DNA from: Bradyrhizobium sp. BR13661
Lineage (GTDB): Bacteria > Pseudomonadota > Alphaproteobacteria > Rhizobiales > Xanthobacteraceae
Direction of reading: 5' to 3'
Length of the DNA stretch: 64,000 nt
Assembly: GCF_029892425.1 (NCBI RefSeq)
Contig: NZ_JARXWB010000008.1
Location: forward strand, 62,001-126,000
The notes under the pieces are model-generated. The model was given only the letters and a program-made list of their open reading frames with translations, was not told where the DNA came from and did not search any database. Numbering within the stretch: position 1 is the first letter of the stretch; every line of letters starts with the position of its first letter. A program made the position numbers and the translations under genes. Positions 9,063-17,248 of the stretch are shown here, piece by piece.

Positions 9063-11753
9063 ATGCCGGAAGCTATGGTCGCCGCACGTGAGTCCGACGC
9101 GGCTGATGGAACCGTCCAACAATGCGATGTTGCCGTGGTCGGCGCCGGATTTGCCGGCCTCTATCTTCTCCATCGCCTGCGCAAGGCCGGCCTCTCGGCC
9201 GTCGGTCTCGAGGAAGCCGGCGATGTCGGCGGCACCTGGTACTGGAACCGTTATCCCGGCGCGCGCTGCGATATCCAGACCATCGACTACAGCTACACGT
9301 TCGATCCGGAACTCGACAAGCTTTGGACCTGGTCGGAGAAATACGCGACGCAGCCCGAAATCCTGCGCTATCTCGGCTTCGTCGCCGATCGCTACGATCT
9401 GCGTCGCGACATCCGCTTCAAGACCAAGGTCACCGAGGCCAAATGGGACGAGAAGGCCGAGCGCTGGCTCATCACCACCAACAATGGCGCGCCGGTCTCC
9501 TGCCGCCATTACATCATGGCCACAGGCTGCCTCTCCGCGCCCAAGCCGCCGGAGATCGACGGCGTCAAGGATTTCGAGGGCGAGGTCTATTTCACCGGAC
9601 GCTGGCCGCATGACGGCGTCAATCTCGCCGGCAAGCGTGCCGCCGTGATCGGCACGGGGTCGTCGGGCATCCAATCGATCCCGCTGATTGCCGAACAGGC
9701 CGCGCATCTCACCGTATTCCAGCGCACGCCGAATTTCGCGCTGCCCGCGCATAACGGCCCCTCGCCGGCCGATCGCAGGGACATGTTCCAAAGCGACCGC
9801 GCGGCCTATCGCGAGCAGGCGCGCCAGTCGATGACCGGCGTTCCCTATCCGCAGCAATCCGTCGTGAGCTGGCAGCTCAGCGACGCCGAGCGTCGCGAGC
9901 GGTTCGAGCGCGCCTGGGCGGCTGGCGATCTCGTGCACATCCTGACGCAGCTCTGGGCCGACCAGGGCGTCGATGTCGACGGCAACAAGATCATCCAGGA
10001 CCTGATCCGCGAGAAAATCTCGGCGGCCGTGAAGGACCCGGAAACTGCGGCCGCGCTGATGCCGCATGATCATCCCTTCGGCGCCAAGCGTCCCTGCCTC
10101 GATACCAATTATTATGCGACCTACAACCGACCGAACGTCACGCTGGTCAATCTGCGGCAGGAACCCATCAAGGAAATCACCGCAGGCGGCATCACCACCG
10201 ACAAGCGCAGCTTCGATGTCGACGTGATCGTGTTCGCGACCGGCTTCGACGCGATGACCGGCGCGATCCGCGCGGTGCATCCGATCACCGGGCGTGGCGG
10301 CAGATCGCTCACCGATGTCTGGGCGCAGGGGCCGCAGAGCTATCTCGGGCTCATGGTCGCGGGCTTCCCGAATTTCTTCATGATCACCGGACCCGGCAGC
10401 CCGTCGGTGCTGTCGAACATGGCGGTCTCGATCGAGCAGCATGTCGACTGGGTCGTGGATCGCCTCGCAGGCTTGCGCGACGCGGGCTTCACCACGATCG
10501 AGCCGACCGAGACGGCACAGGCCGGCTGGAACAGGCACATGGCCGACTGCTCGATGGTGACGCTGCACCGGCTCGCCAACACCTGGTACACGGGCGCCAA
10601 CGTGCCCGGCAAGGTGCAGGGCCTGATGCCTTACACCGGCGGCGTCGGCCCCTATCGCAGCATCTGCGACGAGGTCGTGAGCCGCGGCATGCTCGGCTTC
10701 AAGCTCACTGGACCCAACGGCGCCGTGCAATGCAATGACGGCGAGGTGGTGCGGCTGCAGCCGGACGTCCGGCTGGTGCTGAACCTGCTGGCATCGCTCA
10801 ACCTGCCTCCGATCGAATCGATGGGCGCCATCGGCGCGCGCGCCTTCGTGGGCGAGTTCAACAAGGCCCGGCCCGCGGGACGGCCGATCGGCGAGATCGT
10901 CGATGGCACCTTGCCCGGTGCCGACGGTCCGCTGCCTTACCGCGTCTACAAGCCGGCGACGCCGGGACCGCATCAAATCGTGGTCTATTTCCACGGCGGC
11001 GGCTGGGTGCTCGGCGACGAGCAATCGGACGAGCCGTTCTGCCGCGACATGGTGCGACGGACCGGCATGACCTTCGTCAGCGTCGGCTATCGCCACGCGC
11101 CGGAGCATCGCTTCCCCGCTGCTGCCGAGGACGGTTATGCGGCAACGCGCTGGATCTCCGAGCATCTCGCCGAGCTCGGCGGCTTCGAGGGCCCGGTGCT
11201 GGTCGCCGGCTGGAGCGCGGGGGGCAACATCGCAGCCGTGACCTGCCAGCTCGCACGCGATCGCGGCGGGCCGCAGATATCAGGCCAGCTGCTGGTGTGC
11301 CCGGTGACGGATTGTACTGTCGATCGTCCCTCCTACAACGACAACGCGGAGGGCTACTTCCTGACGCGCTCGCTGATGGACTGGTTCTGGGACCTCTATT
11401 GTTCGCCAGCCGACCGCACCGATCCGCGCGTCTCGCCGCTGCGCGGCAAGGTCTCAGGCCTGCCGCCAGCGTTTGTCGTCACCTGCGAGTTCGATCCGCT
11501 CCGCGACGAGGGCATCGCCTATGCCGAGGCGATGGCAGCTGCAGCTGTCCCGGTCGAGCAGCTGAAGGCGCACGGCCATTTCCACTCGTCCTTCACGATG
11601 GTCGACGTGGTGATAACAGGCGTCCAGGGCCGGGTGCAGATGGCCGAGGCCTTGCGGCGCTTCGCAGGGCTTCCGCCGGAGGTCAGCCGCGGCGATGAGC
11701 ACGGCCACGGCCATGCCAGCCCCGGCCACAGAATCGCGGCGGCCGCAAGTTAG
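9063..11753 (+). CDS. fused flavin monooxygenase (BVMO-like) and HSL-family esterase
   Basis: One 896-residue chain joins two enzymes. Residues 20-540 form a class B flavoprotein monooxygenase: FAD motif GAGFAG near residue 27, [15 protein letters not shown] (56-70), NADPH motif GTGSSG (197-202) and FATGFD. Residues 610-880 form an alpha/beta hydrolase of the hormone-sensitive-lipase type: oxyanion HGGGW (644-648), nucleophile GWSAGG (Ser718), Asp811 in EFDPLRDEG and probable His841. Such a protein could turn a ketone into an ester and then cleave it. The Baeyer-Villiger fingerprint FxGxxxHxxxWP reads [12 protein letters not shown], with Phe177 in place of His. A purine-rich GGGAGGAAA precedes the start. 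Confidence 0.92.
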   Translation: MPEAMVAARESDAADGTVQQCDVAVVGAGFAGLYLLHRLRKAGLSAVGLEEAGDVGGTWYWNRYPGARCDIQTIDYSYTFDPELDKLWTWSEKYATQPEILRYLGFVADRYDLRRDIRFKTKVTEAKWDEKAERWLITTNNGAPVSCRHYIMATGCLSAPKPPEIDGVKDFEGEVYFTGRWPHDGVNLAGKRAAVIGTGSSGIQSIPLIAEQAAHLTVFQRTPNFALPAHNGPSPADRRDMFQSDRAAYREQARQSMTGVPYPQQSVVSWQLSDAERRERFERAWAAGDLVHILTQLWADQGVDVDGNKIIQDLIREKISAAVKDPETAAALMPHDHPFGAKRPCLDTNYYATYNRPNVTLVNLRQEPIKEITAGGITTDKRSFDVDVIVFATGFDAMTGAIRAVHPITGRGGRSLTDVWAQGPQSYLGLMVAGFPNFFMITGPGSPSVLSNMAVSIEQHVDWVVDRLAGLRDAGFTTIEPTETAQAGWNRHMADCSMVTLHRLANTWYTGANVPGKVQGLMPYTGGVGPYRSICDEVVSRGMLGFKLTGPNGAVQCNDGEVVRLQPDVRLVLNLLASLNLPPIESMGAIGARAFVGEFNKARPAGRPIGEIVDGTLPGADGPLPYRVYKPATPGPHQIVVYFHGGGWVLGDEQSDEPFCRDMVRRTGMTFVSVGYRHAPEHRFPAAAEDGYAATRWISEHLAELGGFEGPVLVAGWSAGGNIAAVTCQLARDRGGPQISGQLLVCPVTDCTVDRPSYNDNAEGYFLTRSLMDWFWDLYCSPADRTDPRVSPLRGKVSGLPPAFVVTCEFDPLRDEGIAYAEAMAAAAVPVEQLKAHGHFHSSFTMVDVVITGVQGRVQMAEALRRFAGLPPEVSRGDEHGHGHASPGHRIAAAAS

Positions 11754-11760
11754 GCGATCC

Positions 11761-11785
11761 GGAACCTTTTCCCTGATGCCGCGTT
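11761..11785 (+). promoter_or_regulatory. EcfG-like general-stress promoter
   Basis: GGAAC and CGTT are separated by 16 bases, matching the alphaproteobacterial EcfG consensus GGAAC-N16/17-CGTT. It begins 8 bases after the stop codon of the monooxygenase-esterase fusion and points toward the terminator hairpin and the 91-aa gene. No experimental support is available here. Confidence 0.55.
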
Positions 11786-11791
11786 GTCGAA

Positions 11792-11861
11792 GCGTGGCAT
11801 TGAGATGCAGCGATGGGTATGGGCCCTGGCACGCAAGGCTAGCGTGCCAGGGCTTTTTTTT
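11792..11861 (+). ncRNA. candidate stress-induced small RNA
   Basis: The EcfG-like promoter and a strong intrinsic terminator enclose about 70 bases with no convincing open frame. A transcript starting about 7 bases after CGTT would be a small RNA ending in a 12-bp hairpin and an 8-T run. The alternatives are that the hairpin simply ends the upstream gene, or that the segment is an attenuated leader of the 91-aa gene that starts 16 bases after the T-run. The boundaries are inferred. Confidence 0.35.
11823..11861 (+). terminator. strong rho-independent terminator
   Basis: A perfect 12-bp stem (gccctggcacgc / gcgtgccagggc) with a 7-base loop is followed immediately by eight T residues on the plus strand. 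It is the clearest intrinsic terminator in the window. Confidence 0.9.
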
Positions 11862-11876
11862 GCGTGAGGCGGGGCG

Positions 11877-12152
11877 ATGGGGGATGCATCCGGCAGCGAT
11901 TCAAAGGTCGATTTCGGCGCGCCCGCAGTGCTGCAGAAATGGCCTTCACTCGGAAATCAGCGCCGGCCGGACCGCGAGCCCTATCAGGTCAGCGAAGGCA
12001 CGCTCGATGCGTGCATCCTGGCCTTCATGGAGAAGCCGTCGTCATCCAGGCACCTCTATGAGATTCACACGACGGCGCAACCGCCGCTGGTGACCGAAAT
12101 CCTGTCGCCCGAACATATCGCCGAGCTGGCGCGCTTGCGGGAATTTCTCTGA
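11877..12152 (+). CDS. small hypothetical protein
   Basis: The product is 91 aa with no signal peptide or membrane segment. The N-terminal third is polar and variable in character; the rest (LDACILAFMEKP, HLYEIHT, SPEHIAELARLREFL) looks like a folded helical domain. The start has GAGGCGGGG upstream and lies just past the strong terminator. Function unknown; proximity to EcfG-like promoters suggests a stress-related gene. Confidence 0.6.
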   Translation: MGDASGSDSKVDFGAPAVLQKWPSLGNQRRPDREPYQVSEGTLDACILAFMEKPSSSRHLYEIHTTAQPPLVTEILSPEHIAELARLREFL

Positions 12153-12180
12153 AGGCGCCCCCCGGACGACGGACGTCTCA

Positions 12181-12206
12181 GGAACCTTCTTCCGGTTCTT
12201 CCCGTT
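12181..12206 (+). promoter_or_regulatory. EcfG-like general-stress promoter
   Basis: GGAAC-N17-CGTT fits the EcfG consensus exactly. It lies 40 bases before the GTG start of the 103-aa gene, a normal promoter-to-start distance, and no other gene separates them. Confidence 0.6.
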
Positions 12207-12245
12207 ATCAGGGATCGGAAGCCGAGAATCCAACGCAAGGCGCGA

Positions 12246-12557
12246 GTGCCGGAGATGCGACAAGCTACGCCCGATTCAGCCGTGCCTTATGGCGCAGATC
12301 AAACCCTGTTCGTGGTGATCGATCGCCTCGACAAGGCAACCGAAATCCGTGTCGAACGCAGCGACCTGGAAGCTGCGATCGGCGAGATGGTCGCGGGATG
12401 CTTCAACGATCCCATCAAGGTGATCTCGTTCAACACGCTTGAGCACTGGATGAGGGACATCTCGGCCGATGTTGCCGACGAGATTCAGGCCCGCTGCGAC
12501 ATCGACGGGGTGACGCTGCCCGACTATCTCAGCGATTTCGTCGAGAGCCATAGCTGA
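12246..12557 (+). CDS. hypothetical protein behind an EcfG-like promoter
   Basis: The product is 103 aa, acidic and soluble. I prefer the GTG at 12246 because AAGGCG lies about 8 bases upstream; the in-frame ATG at 12255 has no well-spaced site. The sequence VVIDRLDKATEIRVERSDLEAAI and the later DISADVADEIQARCD suggest a compact alpha/beta fold. I do not recognise the family. The general-stress-type promoter is the only clue to its role. Confidence 0.65.
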   Translation: MPEMRQATPDSAVPYGADQTLFVVIDRLDKATEIRVERSDLEAAIGEMVAGCFNDPIKVISFNTLEHWMRDISADVADEIQARCDIDGVTLPDYLSDFVESHS

Positions 12558-12590
12558 GCCGCGACACGCTTCAAATCACAGGCAACAAAA

Positions 12591-12614
12591 AAGCGCCGCT
12601 TCCGCGGCGCTTTT
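12591..12614. terminator. bidirectional terminator between convergent genes
   Basis: A 9-bp perfect stem (aagcgccgc / gcggcgctt) with a 4-base loop has T4 after it on the plus strand and T6 on the minus strand. It can end both the 103-aa gene and the convergent 28-aa membrane protein gene. Confidence 0.8.
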
Positions 12615-12626
12615 CGTGTGGCCACA

Positions 12627-12713
12627 TCAGTGATGCCAGAAGATCGCGAGCAGCAGGATGACCGGCAGCGGCACGCCAAGCAACCAGAGCAGAGCACCTC
12701 GTCCAAAGCCCAT
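12627..12713 (-). CDS. 28-residue single-span membrane protein
   Basis: This very short gene encodes MGFGRGALLWLL followed by GVPLPVILLLAIFWHH, a single membrane-spanning helix with a short N-terminus and a His-His end. AGGAGGA lies at ideal spacing before the ATG at 12713. In-frame ATGs further upstream (for example 12743) have no such site. A terminator follows the stop and an EcfG-like promoter precedes it. The complete expression signals argue for a real gene; the function is unknown. Confidence 0.65.
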   Translation of the reverse strand: MGFGRGALLWLLGVPLPVILLLAIFWHH

Positions 12714-12743
12714 GACTTCCTCCTCCATGTTCATGACTGACAT

Positions 12744-12768
12744 GACGCCCGAGAGAAGAGGAAGTTCC
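12744..12768 (-). promoter_or_regulatory. EcfG-like promoter for the 28-residue gene
   Basis: On the minus strand GGAAC-N16-CGTC fits the EcfG pattern with one change (C for the last T). It lies about 30 bases upstream of the ATG of the small membrane protein, with a purine-rich Shine-Dalgarno in between. Confidence 0.4.
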
Positions 12769-12832
12769 GCGCCTCACGGCGAGGGCGAATGCATTCAGAG
12801 CATGAATTTGCAGAAGTTACCGCTTGCGAGGG

Positions 12833-12985
12833 TCAGCCGCGCCGCCTGGCGGCGATGACCTCGATCTCGCGGCGCCGGTCGCCGGCGAAGGTCAGGAGCT
12901 TTTCGATCGTCGGCGTATCCGTGATCCGTTTGGCAAGTCGCTCGGCGCGCGCAGCCTGATCTTCGAGATACTGGATCGTGTTCAA
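12833..12985 (-). CDS. small helical hypothetical protein
   Basis: The product is 50 aa if translation begins at the TTG at 12985, which has GGGGGG 6 bases upstream; the ATG at 13009 would add eight residues but has no clear site. The sequence (NTIQYLEDQAARAERLAK, DTPTIEKLLTFAGDRRREIEVI) is strongly helical and charged, possibly coiled-coil forming. I do not recognise a family. Confidence 0.5.
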   Translation of the reverse strand: MNTIQYLEDQAARAERLAKRITDTPTIEKLLTFAGDRRREIEVIAARRRG

Positions 12986-13067
12986 GCGTCGCCCCCCAAA
13001 GCCCCACATTGCCGGGCACCCATCGTGCGGGAGGAGCAACTAACAGCCGGTTAAATCTGGCGCATCT

Positions 13068-13592
13068 CTATTGCACGACGTCGAGCCGGACATTGGCGAC
13101 GCCCTTGTCGACCATGCCGAGCGCCTCGGCCGCCGATGGCGAGATGTCGACAACGCGTCCGCGCACGAAGGGCCCGCGATCGTTGACCCTGACGGTCACG
13201 AAGCGGCCGGAGGAGACATCGGTCACGCGCAGCCTGGTCCCAAATGGCAGCGTGGGATGGGCCGCGGTCAGCTCGCTCTTGTCGAACCTCTCCCCGCTCG
13301 CGGTCTCCGTATCCGAGTAGAAGCTCGCAACACCTTGCGACGCGGTCTGCTTCGCGCGCGATGTGTCGTCAGACGGATGCGGCCTGTAGATCGGACGCGG
13401 ATGCAGTGCCGCCACCCGGTGCGGCCGCTCGATCGATGCCTGCCTCGTGGTCGGCGTCAGATCCGCCTTTTGACGGCCGACCGGAGATTGTGCGCAGGCC
13501 GCAAGCGAAGCGGCGCCGATGACGGCAAGCAGCAACCGGCACGAGGTTGCCGGCGAAATCCGGGAAGTTTCGGCACTTGCAATGCGAGACAT
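13068..13592 (-). CDS. rlpA: RlpA-family septal ring lipoprotein
   Basis: The 174-aa product starts at the ATG at 13592 with GGAGGG upstream. A lipobox (SLAAC) marks it as a lipoprotein. The C-terminal double-psi beta-barrel domain has ASFYSD, ASGERFD, TAAHPTLPFGTRLRVT and VNDRGPF, all diagnostic of RlpA. Family members cleave or bind glycan strands at division sites. There is no SPOR domain, so this is the short form. The acidic catalytic residue lies in the DRGPF / GERFD region. Confidence 0.9.
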   Translation of the reverse strand: MSRIASAETSRISPATSCRLLLAVIGAASLAACAQSPVGRQKADLTPTTRQASIERPHRVAALHPRPIYRPHPSDDTSRAKQTASQGVASFYSDTETASGERFDKSELTAAHPTLPFGTRLRVTDVSSGRFVTVRVNDRGPFVRGRVVDISPSAAEALGMVDKGVANVRLDVVQ

Positions 13593-13745
13593 GATGCGCC
13601 CTCCGAACACTCCTGAGTTTCGGTGGGCAATGAGGGCAGAACCTTGGCTGAACAAAAGCGGCCTTGCGGCCGCCATCGTTTCGCGCCGGCTGTGGCGATT
13701 TGACCACAGTCGCATGTCCTGAATCGACGCAGGACCAGCGAAGAA

Positions 13746-13913
13746 TCAGCCTGATACGATGCGCCAGATGTTGGGTTGCGTCTCCGGCCGGGCCTCACCG
13801 GTCTCGACGTCCCCTCTGATGAGCCGCATGAGCTCACGCCGATAGAGCAGCCGCCAGCTGGTTTTCAGGCTGGCGAGAAAGTCGAGCTCCCGTTGCGTCA
13901 GCATGCACATCAT
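13746..13913 (-). CDS. possible 55-residue protein in an otherwise empty gap
   Basis: This frame begins MMCMLTQRELDFLASL and continues KTSWRLLYRRELMRLI, a basic amphipathic helical stretch. It ends with a clean stop inside a 487-base gap that has no other gene. The first ATG has only a weak GGG-containing site and the frame stays open upstream. Codon positions look coding-like. It may be a small regulator or chance; nothing else is evident in this gap. Confidence 0.35.
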   Translation of the reverse strand: MMCMLTQRELDFLASLKTSWRLLYRRELMRLIRGDVETGEARPETQPNIWRIVSG

Positions 13914-14079
13914 GAACCCGGTCAGCTCGCGAGGCCGCGCCGAATTCTCAAGCCTACGGCCGGCTACCTCACGTAGTGTTACGCAACGTAACGCTTGCGG
14001 TCAGCCTGCGCAAGCTGGGATTGATGGAACTTCCGGCCGCGCGGAACGCGTTAGAAACATATGGAAACACGCCAGACGT

Positions 14080-16593
14080 TTAGAAATTCGGCCCCAGCGC
14101 GATCTTGGTGATCGTCCCGTTCCTGACTCCGATGCGCCATTCCGCCGAGCCGTTGGCGAACTGGGCGACATAGATGTCGCTGTCGAGTGCGGTGACACCG
14201 CGGAACGAGACCGCGCGCAACGCACCGAGCCGCGCCAGGATCGCCTGGTCGAACGGAAGCTGTGCACGCGTGATGTTCGCGACCTCGGTCGTCATATGCT
14301 CGTAGTCCGGCAGCCCCCTGCCGATGCCCTCGATGTAATGCCGCAGCATCGCCTCGCCATTGGCGATCGGAACGGCGCGGCGCGCGGCACGCCCGAGCCG
14401 AGCCCCGGCGCTGGCGGCCTCGAGATTGAGGAAGCGCGTCTGCCGGCCCGGCACCAGGATCTCCATGCATTTCCCTGATTTGTCGGCAATGACCCACGGA
14501 TTGTTCACGGTGGTCTGCGCGACCCAGGTCATGTCCGACCTGACGACGCTCTGCGCCTTGCGCTCGCCGTTTGCATCGAGATTGAAGACCTGAATGTCGT
14601 CCTCGGTCTCGTTGTAGAGCATGATCCTGATCGGCGAGGTGCCGGCACGTCCGCGCACGCTTGCCTCTTCCGAACAGGGGACGATGCCGCCGAGTTCGTC
14701 ATTGCCGTCGGCCCGGAAGATCACGTCGCCGGCCTTGCCGTCGGGCTCGAGCAGCAGGCGGAATTCCGCAGAACCGTTTTCGAACTTGGCGCCATAGATG
14801 TCGTAGCCGCCGGGCCCGACGCCGCGGAAGAAGATGGTCTCGACCGCGCCGAGCGCCACGAATGTCGCGCGCAGTTCGTCGATCTGCTTATGAATCTTCG
14901 CCGCAAGTGGAGCGCTCATGCGATCGTAGTTCGGCTTGCCCTCGCGCATATCCTCGATCCCGCGCAGGATCATCTCCTTGCTGCCCGCGACCGGGACCTG
15001 CTCCCTGAACCTGTCAGGCACTTCCGCCAGCCGGCGCGCGTAGTCGGCCTCGATTGCCTGGGCCGCGGCGGCGTCGATCCGCGGCGCGATGCGGGCGCCG
15101 GAGGCGACGTTCTGGATCAGCACACGTGCGATGTTGGCACCCTCGTCGCGCAGGAAGATCAGGAGATGGTCGCCCTGGAGCGAGAAGGCGTCGGTGCCTT
15201 CAGCCAGAATCGGCGATCCGCCTTGCCCGGTCTCCTGCACTTGCAGGCGATCGCCATCGCGCCGCACCGTCAGCACGCGGCTCGGCGCGATCCTGTACCA
15301 GCCGACATATTGATCGAGCGCCACCGGATCTGTCGCCGGCGCCGGCATCTCGGCGACGCCGATCGCGCGCACGTCGCGGCCGTTCATATGCAGCGTCAGC
15401 TCGGGCGCGCGATGCTCCGCGTCGAACGGGAACGTGATCTCGCCGAACGAAGCGGCATAGGACGCCGTCCCGTCGTTGCCGATGGTCAGGCGCAGCCTGC
15501 GCTGGCCGGTGAGCTGACCGTAGAGTTGATCGCCCTCGCGGAAAACAGCGAATACCGAGGTCGGGCTCATGGCATAGAAGTGGACAGACGGACGGTAATG
15601 CTCCGCCGGCACATGACCGAGGTCGGCACCTGATGGCACCGGGTCCGGCGTGCGATAGGCAATCATGCCGGCGGAGACGATCACGACCGGTACGACCGCG
15701 GCGGCGATCCACAGCCGCTTGCGCCAGCCGACCGCGACAGGCATCGCGGCGGCCGCGATGATGCGTTCGACCCGCGCGCGTACCGTCGAGGCCTGCGCCA
15801 TCGCAAGCTCCATCGGCCGCGGCTTCACGGAGGCCGCGACGTCGAGCAGGATCTCCGCATACGAAAACCGGTCATCGATCATCTCGATGGCGCGGGCGTC
15901 GCTGATGATCTCGGCGAGCTCGGCAAGGCGCGACAACTGCCACCAGGAAAACGGACTGAACCAGAACATCACGCGGTTGAGCGAGGCGAGCAGCAGGATG
16001 TAGAAATCTCTGTTGGCGACATGCGCGCCCTCATGCGCGAGCACCGCGAGGCGCTTCTTCGCATCCCAGCGGAAAAACTGCGGCGGGACCAGGATGGTCG
16101 AACCGAAGGTGACGGGGCCGCCGACGTCACGGCTGACGCGCACATCGGCGCCGATCATGCCCTTCACCGGCTTCGCCGCACGCGCCAGACGCCAGGTCAG
16201 GCAGAGGCCGACGGCGAGCCGCAACAGCAGCAGGACGGCGATGCAGACATAGACGGTGGTGGCGACCATCCACCAGTCGATCGCGACGCCACGCTTCACC
16301 ATCGGCGCGACGGCCGCTCCTGATGCGATCGGCAGCGTCGGCTGCGGCCGCTCCAGCATCGAGATATCGGCCGGCCAGGCTTCATCAGGCACCGGCATGG
16401 ACAGAGGCAGCCGGTCGAGGGTGAGCGTCGGCCAATGCATCACGAACGGCATCGCCAGCGATGCCAGCAGCACGACGACCCAGGCCGTCATGTGGACATG
16501 CGGATTGCGCACGCGAAACAAGGCGAGACCGATCCAGACGACGCCTCCCAGCGCGAAGGAGCGTAACGCCGCCTCAGCCAGAGCTGCGATCAT
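14080..16593 (-). CDS. BlaR1-like M56 membrane protease with a repeated sensor region
   Basis: The 837-aa product has N-terminal membrane helices (about residues 10-28, 35-55, 107-130) and an M56 metalloprotease domain with HEGAH at 187-191. A further helix at 296-315 places about 520 residues in the periplasm. BlaR1 has a penicillin-binding domain there; this protein instead shows two beta-type repeats (about 335-510), a unit with RGVGPGGYDIYGAKFENGSAE (545-630), a segment resembling the VHL beta domain (656-722), and a second copy of the ENGSAE-type unit (747-837). It overlaps the upstream blaI-like gene by 20 bases. It probably senses an envelope signal and cleaves the repressor. Confidence 0.85.
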   Translation of the reverse strand: MIAALAEAALRSFALGGVVWIGLALFRVRNPHVHMTAWVVVLLASLAMPFVMHWPTLTLDRLPLSMPVPDEAWPADISMLERPQPTLPIASGAAVAPMVKRGVAIDWWMVATTVYVCIAVLLLLRLAVGLCLTWRLARAAKPVKGMIGADVRVSRDVGGPVTFGSTILVPPQFFRWDAKKRLAVLAHEGAHVANRDFYILLLASLNRVMFWFSPFSWWQLSRLAELAEIISDARAIEMIDDRFSYAEILLDVAASVKPRPMELAMAQASTVRARVERIIAAAAMPVAVGWRKRLWIAAAVVPVVIVSAGMIAYRTPDPVPSGADLGHVPAEHYRPSVHFYAMSPTSVFAVFREGDQLYGQLTGQRRLRLTIGNDGTASYAASFGEITFPFDAEHRAPELTLHMNGRDVRAIGVAEMPAPATDPVALDQYVGWYRIAPSRVLTVRRDGDRLQVQETGQGGSPILAEGTDAFSLQGDHLLIFLRDEGANIARVLIQNVASGARIAPRIDAAAAQAIEADYARRLAEVPDRFREQVPVAGSKEMILRGIEDMREGKPNYDRMSAPLAAKIHKQIDELRATFVALGAVETIFFRGVGPGGYDIYGAKFENGSAEFRLLLEPDGKAGDVIFRADGNDELGGIVPCSEEASVRGRAGTSPIRIMLYNETEDDIQVFNLDANGERKAQSVVRSDMTWVAQTTVNNPWVIADKSGKCMEILVPGRQTRFLNLEAASAGARLGRAARRAVPIANGEAMLRHYIEGIGRGLPDYEHMTTEVANITRAQLPFDQAILARLGALRAVSFRGVTALDSDIYVAQFANGSAEWRIGVRNGTITKIALGPNF

Positions 16594-16981
16594 CTTTCTT
16601 CACTCCCCTTGCCTTCTTCGCCTTGGCCACCTGGTCGGCCAGCGCGCGCAATTGCTGCTGATCGAGCATCGCGTTGTCCACCATGCCGACGAGGACCTCC
16701 TCCATCGAGCCATTGCAGAACCAGTCGACGATGCGTTGTACCGCCTTGGCCGCGACCCGCGCGCGCGCCTCGGCAGCGTGGTAGACATAGGTACGTCCGT
16801 CAACCGTGTGGCGAGCATAGCCTTTTTCTTCGAGGCGGCGCAGCACCGTTCGTACCGTCGATTCCTTGAGGCGCCGCGACAGACGCTCGCGAACGATTTC
16901 GGCCGTGACCGGCCCATGGGCCCATACTATCTGCATGACCTCGTGCTCGAGGTCGCCCAGGTCGGGCAAACGATCGTCCAT
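16574..16981 (-). CDS. BlaI/MecI-family repressor
   Basis: This 135-aa protein has the winged-helix N-terminus of the family (GDLEHEVMQIVWAHGPVTAEIV) and the recognition-helix and wing region ESTVRTVLRRLEEKGYARH, followed by the C-terminal dimerisation and cleavage region. Family members repress their own operon and targets until the BlaR1-type protease cuts them. It is the first gene of the two-gene unit. No beta-lactamase gene is adjacent, so the regulated target is unknown. I could not identify a clear TACA-N-TGTA operator. Confidence 0.9.
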   Translation of the reverse strand: MDDRLPDLGDLEHEVMQIVWAHGPVTAEIVRERLSRRLKESTVRTVLRRLEEKGYARHTVDGRTYVYHAAEARARVAAKAVQRIVDWFCNGSMEEVLVGMVDNAMLDQQQLRALADQVAKAKKARGVKKDDRSSG

Positions 16982-17092
16982 GGTGGCCTACCTAACGGCT
17001 TGAGATTCTTGTAATGCTACGAACCGTCGCACATAAGCGAGCGGCGGACAATTGCGATTCCGGTTGGGCCGGGCGGGCAGCTTACTTGCGGC

Positions 17093-17205
17093 CATCCTTC
17101 GAGACGCCCGCCTGCGGCGGGCCCTCAGGATGATGAAGACGTTTCACGGCAAGATATCAGACCCTCATGGTGAGGAGCCCGCCAAAGCGGGCGTCTCGAA
17201 CCATG
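17093..17205. repeat. paired palindromic intergenic repeats (copy A)
   Basis: Two related imperfect palindromes lie in opposite orientation. One starts catccttcgagacg and ends cctcaggatg; the other starts cctcatggtgagg and ends gtctcgaaccatg. They are the reverse-complement forms of one repeat type, which also occurs at 19071-19177 in the reverse order. No open frame or transposase is involved. They sit just downstream of the malic enzyme gene. Confidence 0.75.
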
Positions 17206-17248
17206 CAGGCCGAGCTCTCCCGGCTGTCTTCAGACGGCTTGGCTCAGC

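Noticed and set aside
8808..11165. A 785-codon open frame on the minus strand opposite the monooxygenase-esterase gene
   Set aside because: It is the antisense of a gene with clear motifs and has no recognisable domains; long antisense frames are usual in GC-rich DNA with this codon bias. The same holds for 810-2201 minus, 39300-40772 plus and 40814-42496 plus.
14080..16981. Beta-lactam resistance system
   Set aside because: The BlaR1/BlaI similarity covers the protease and repressor only. There is no penicillin-binding sensor domain and no beta-lactamase gene alongside; the MBL-fold protein at 20696 is a distant hydrolase under a different promoter.
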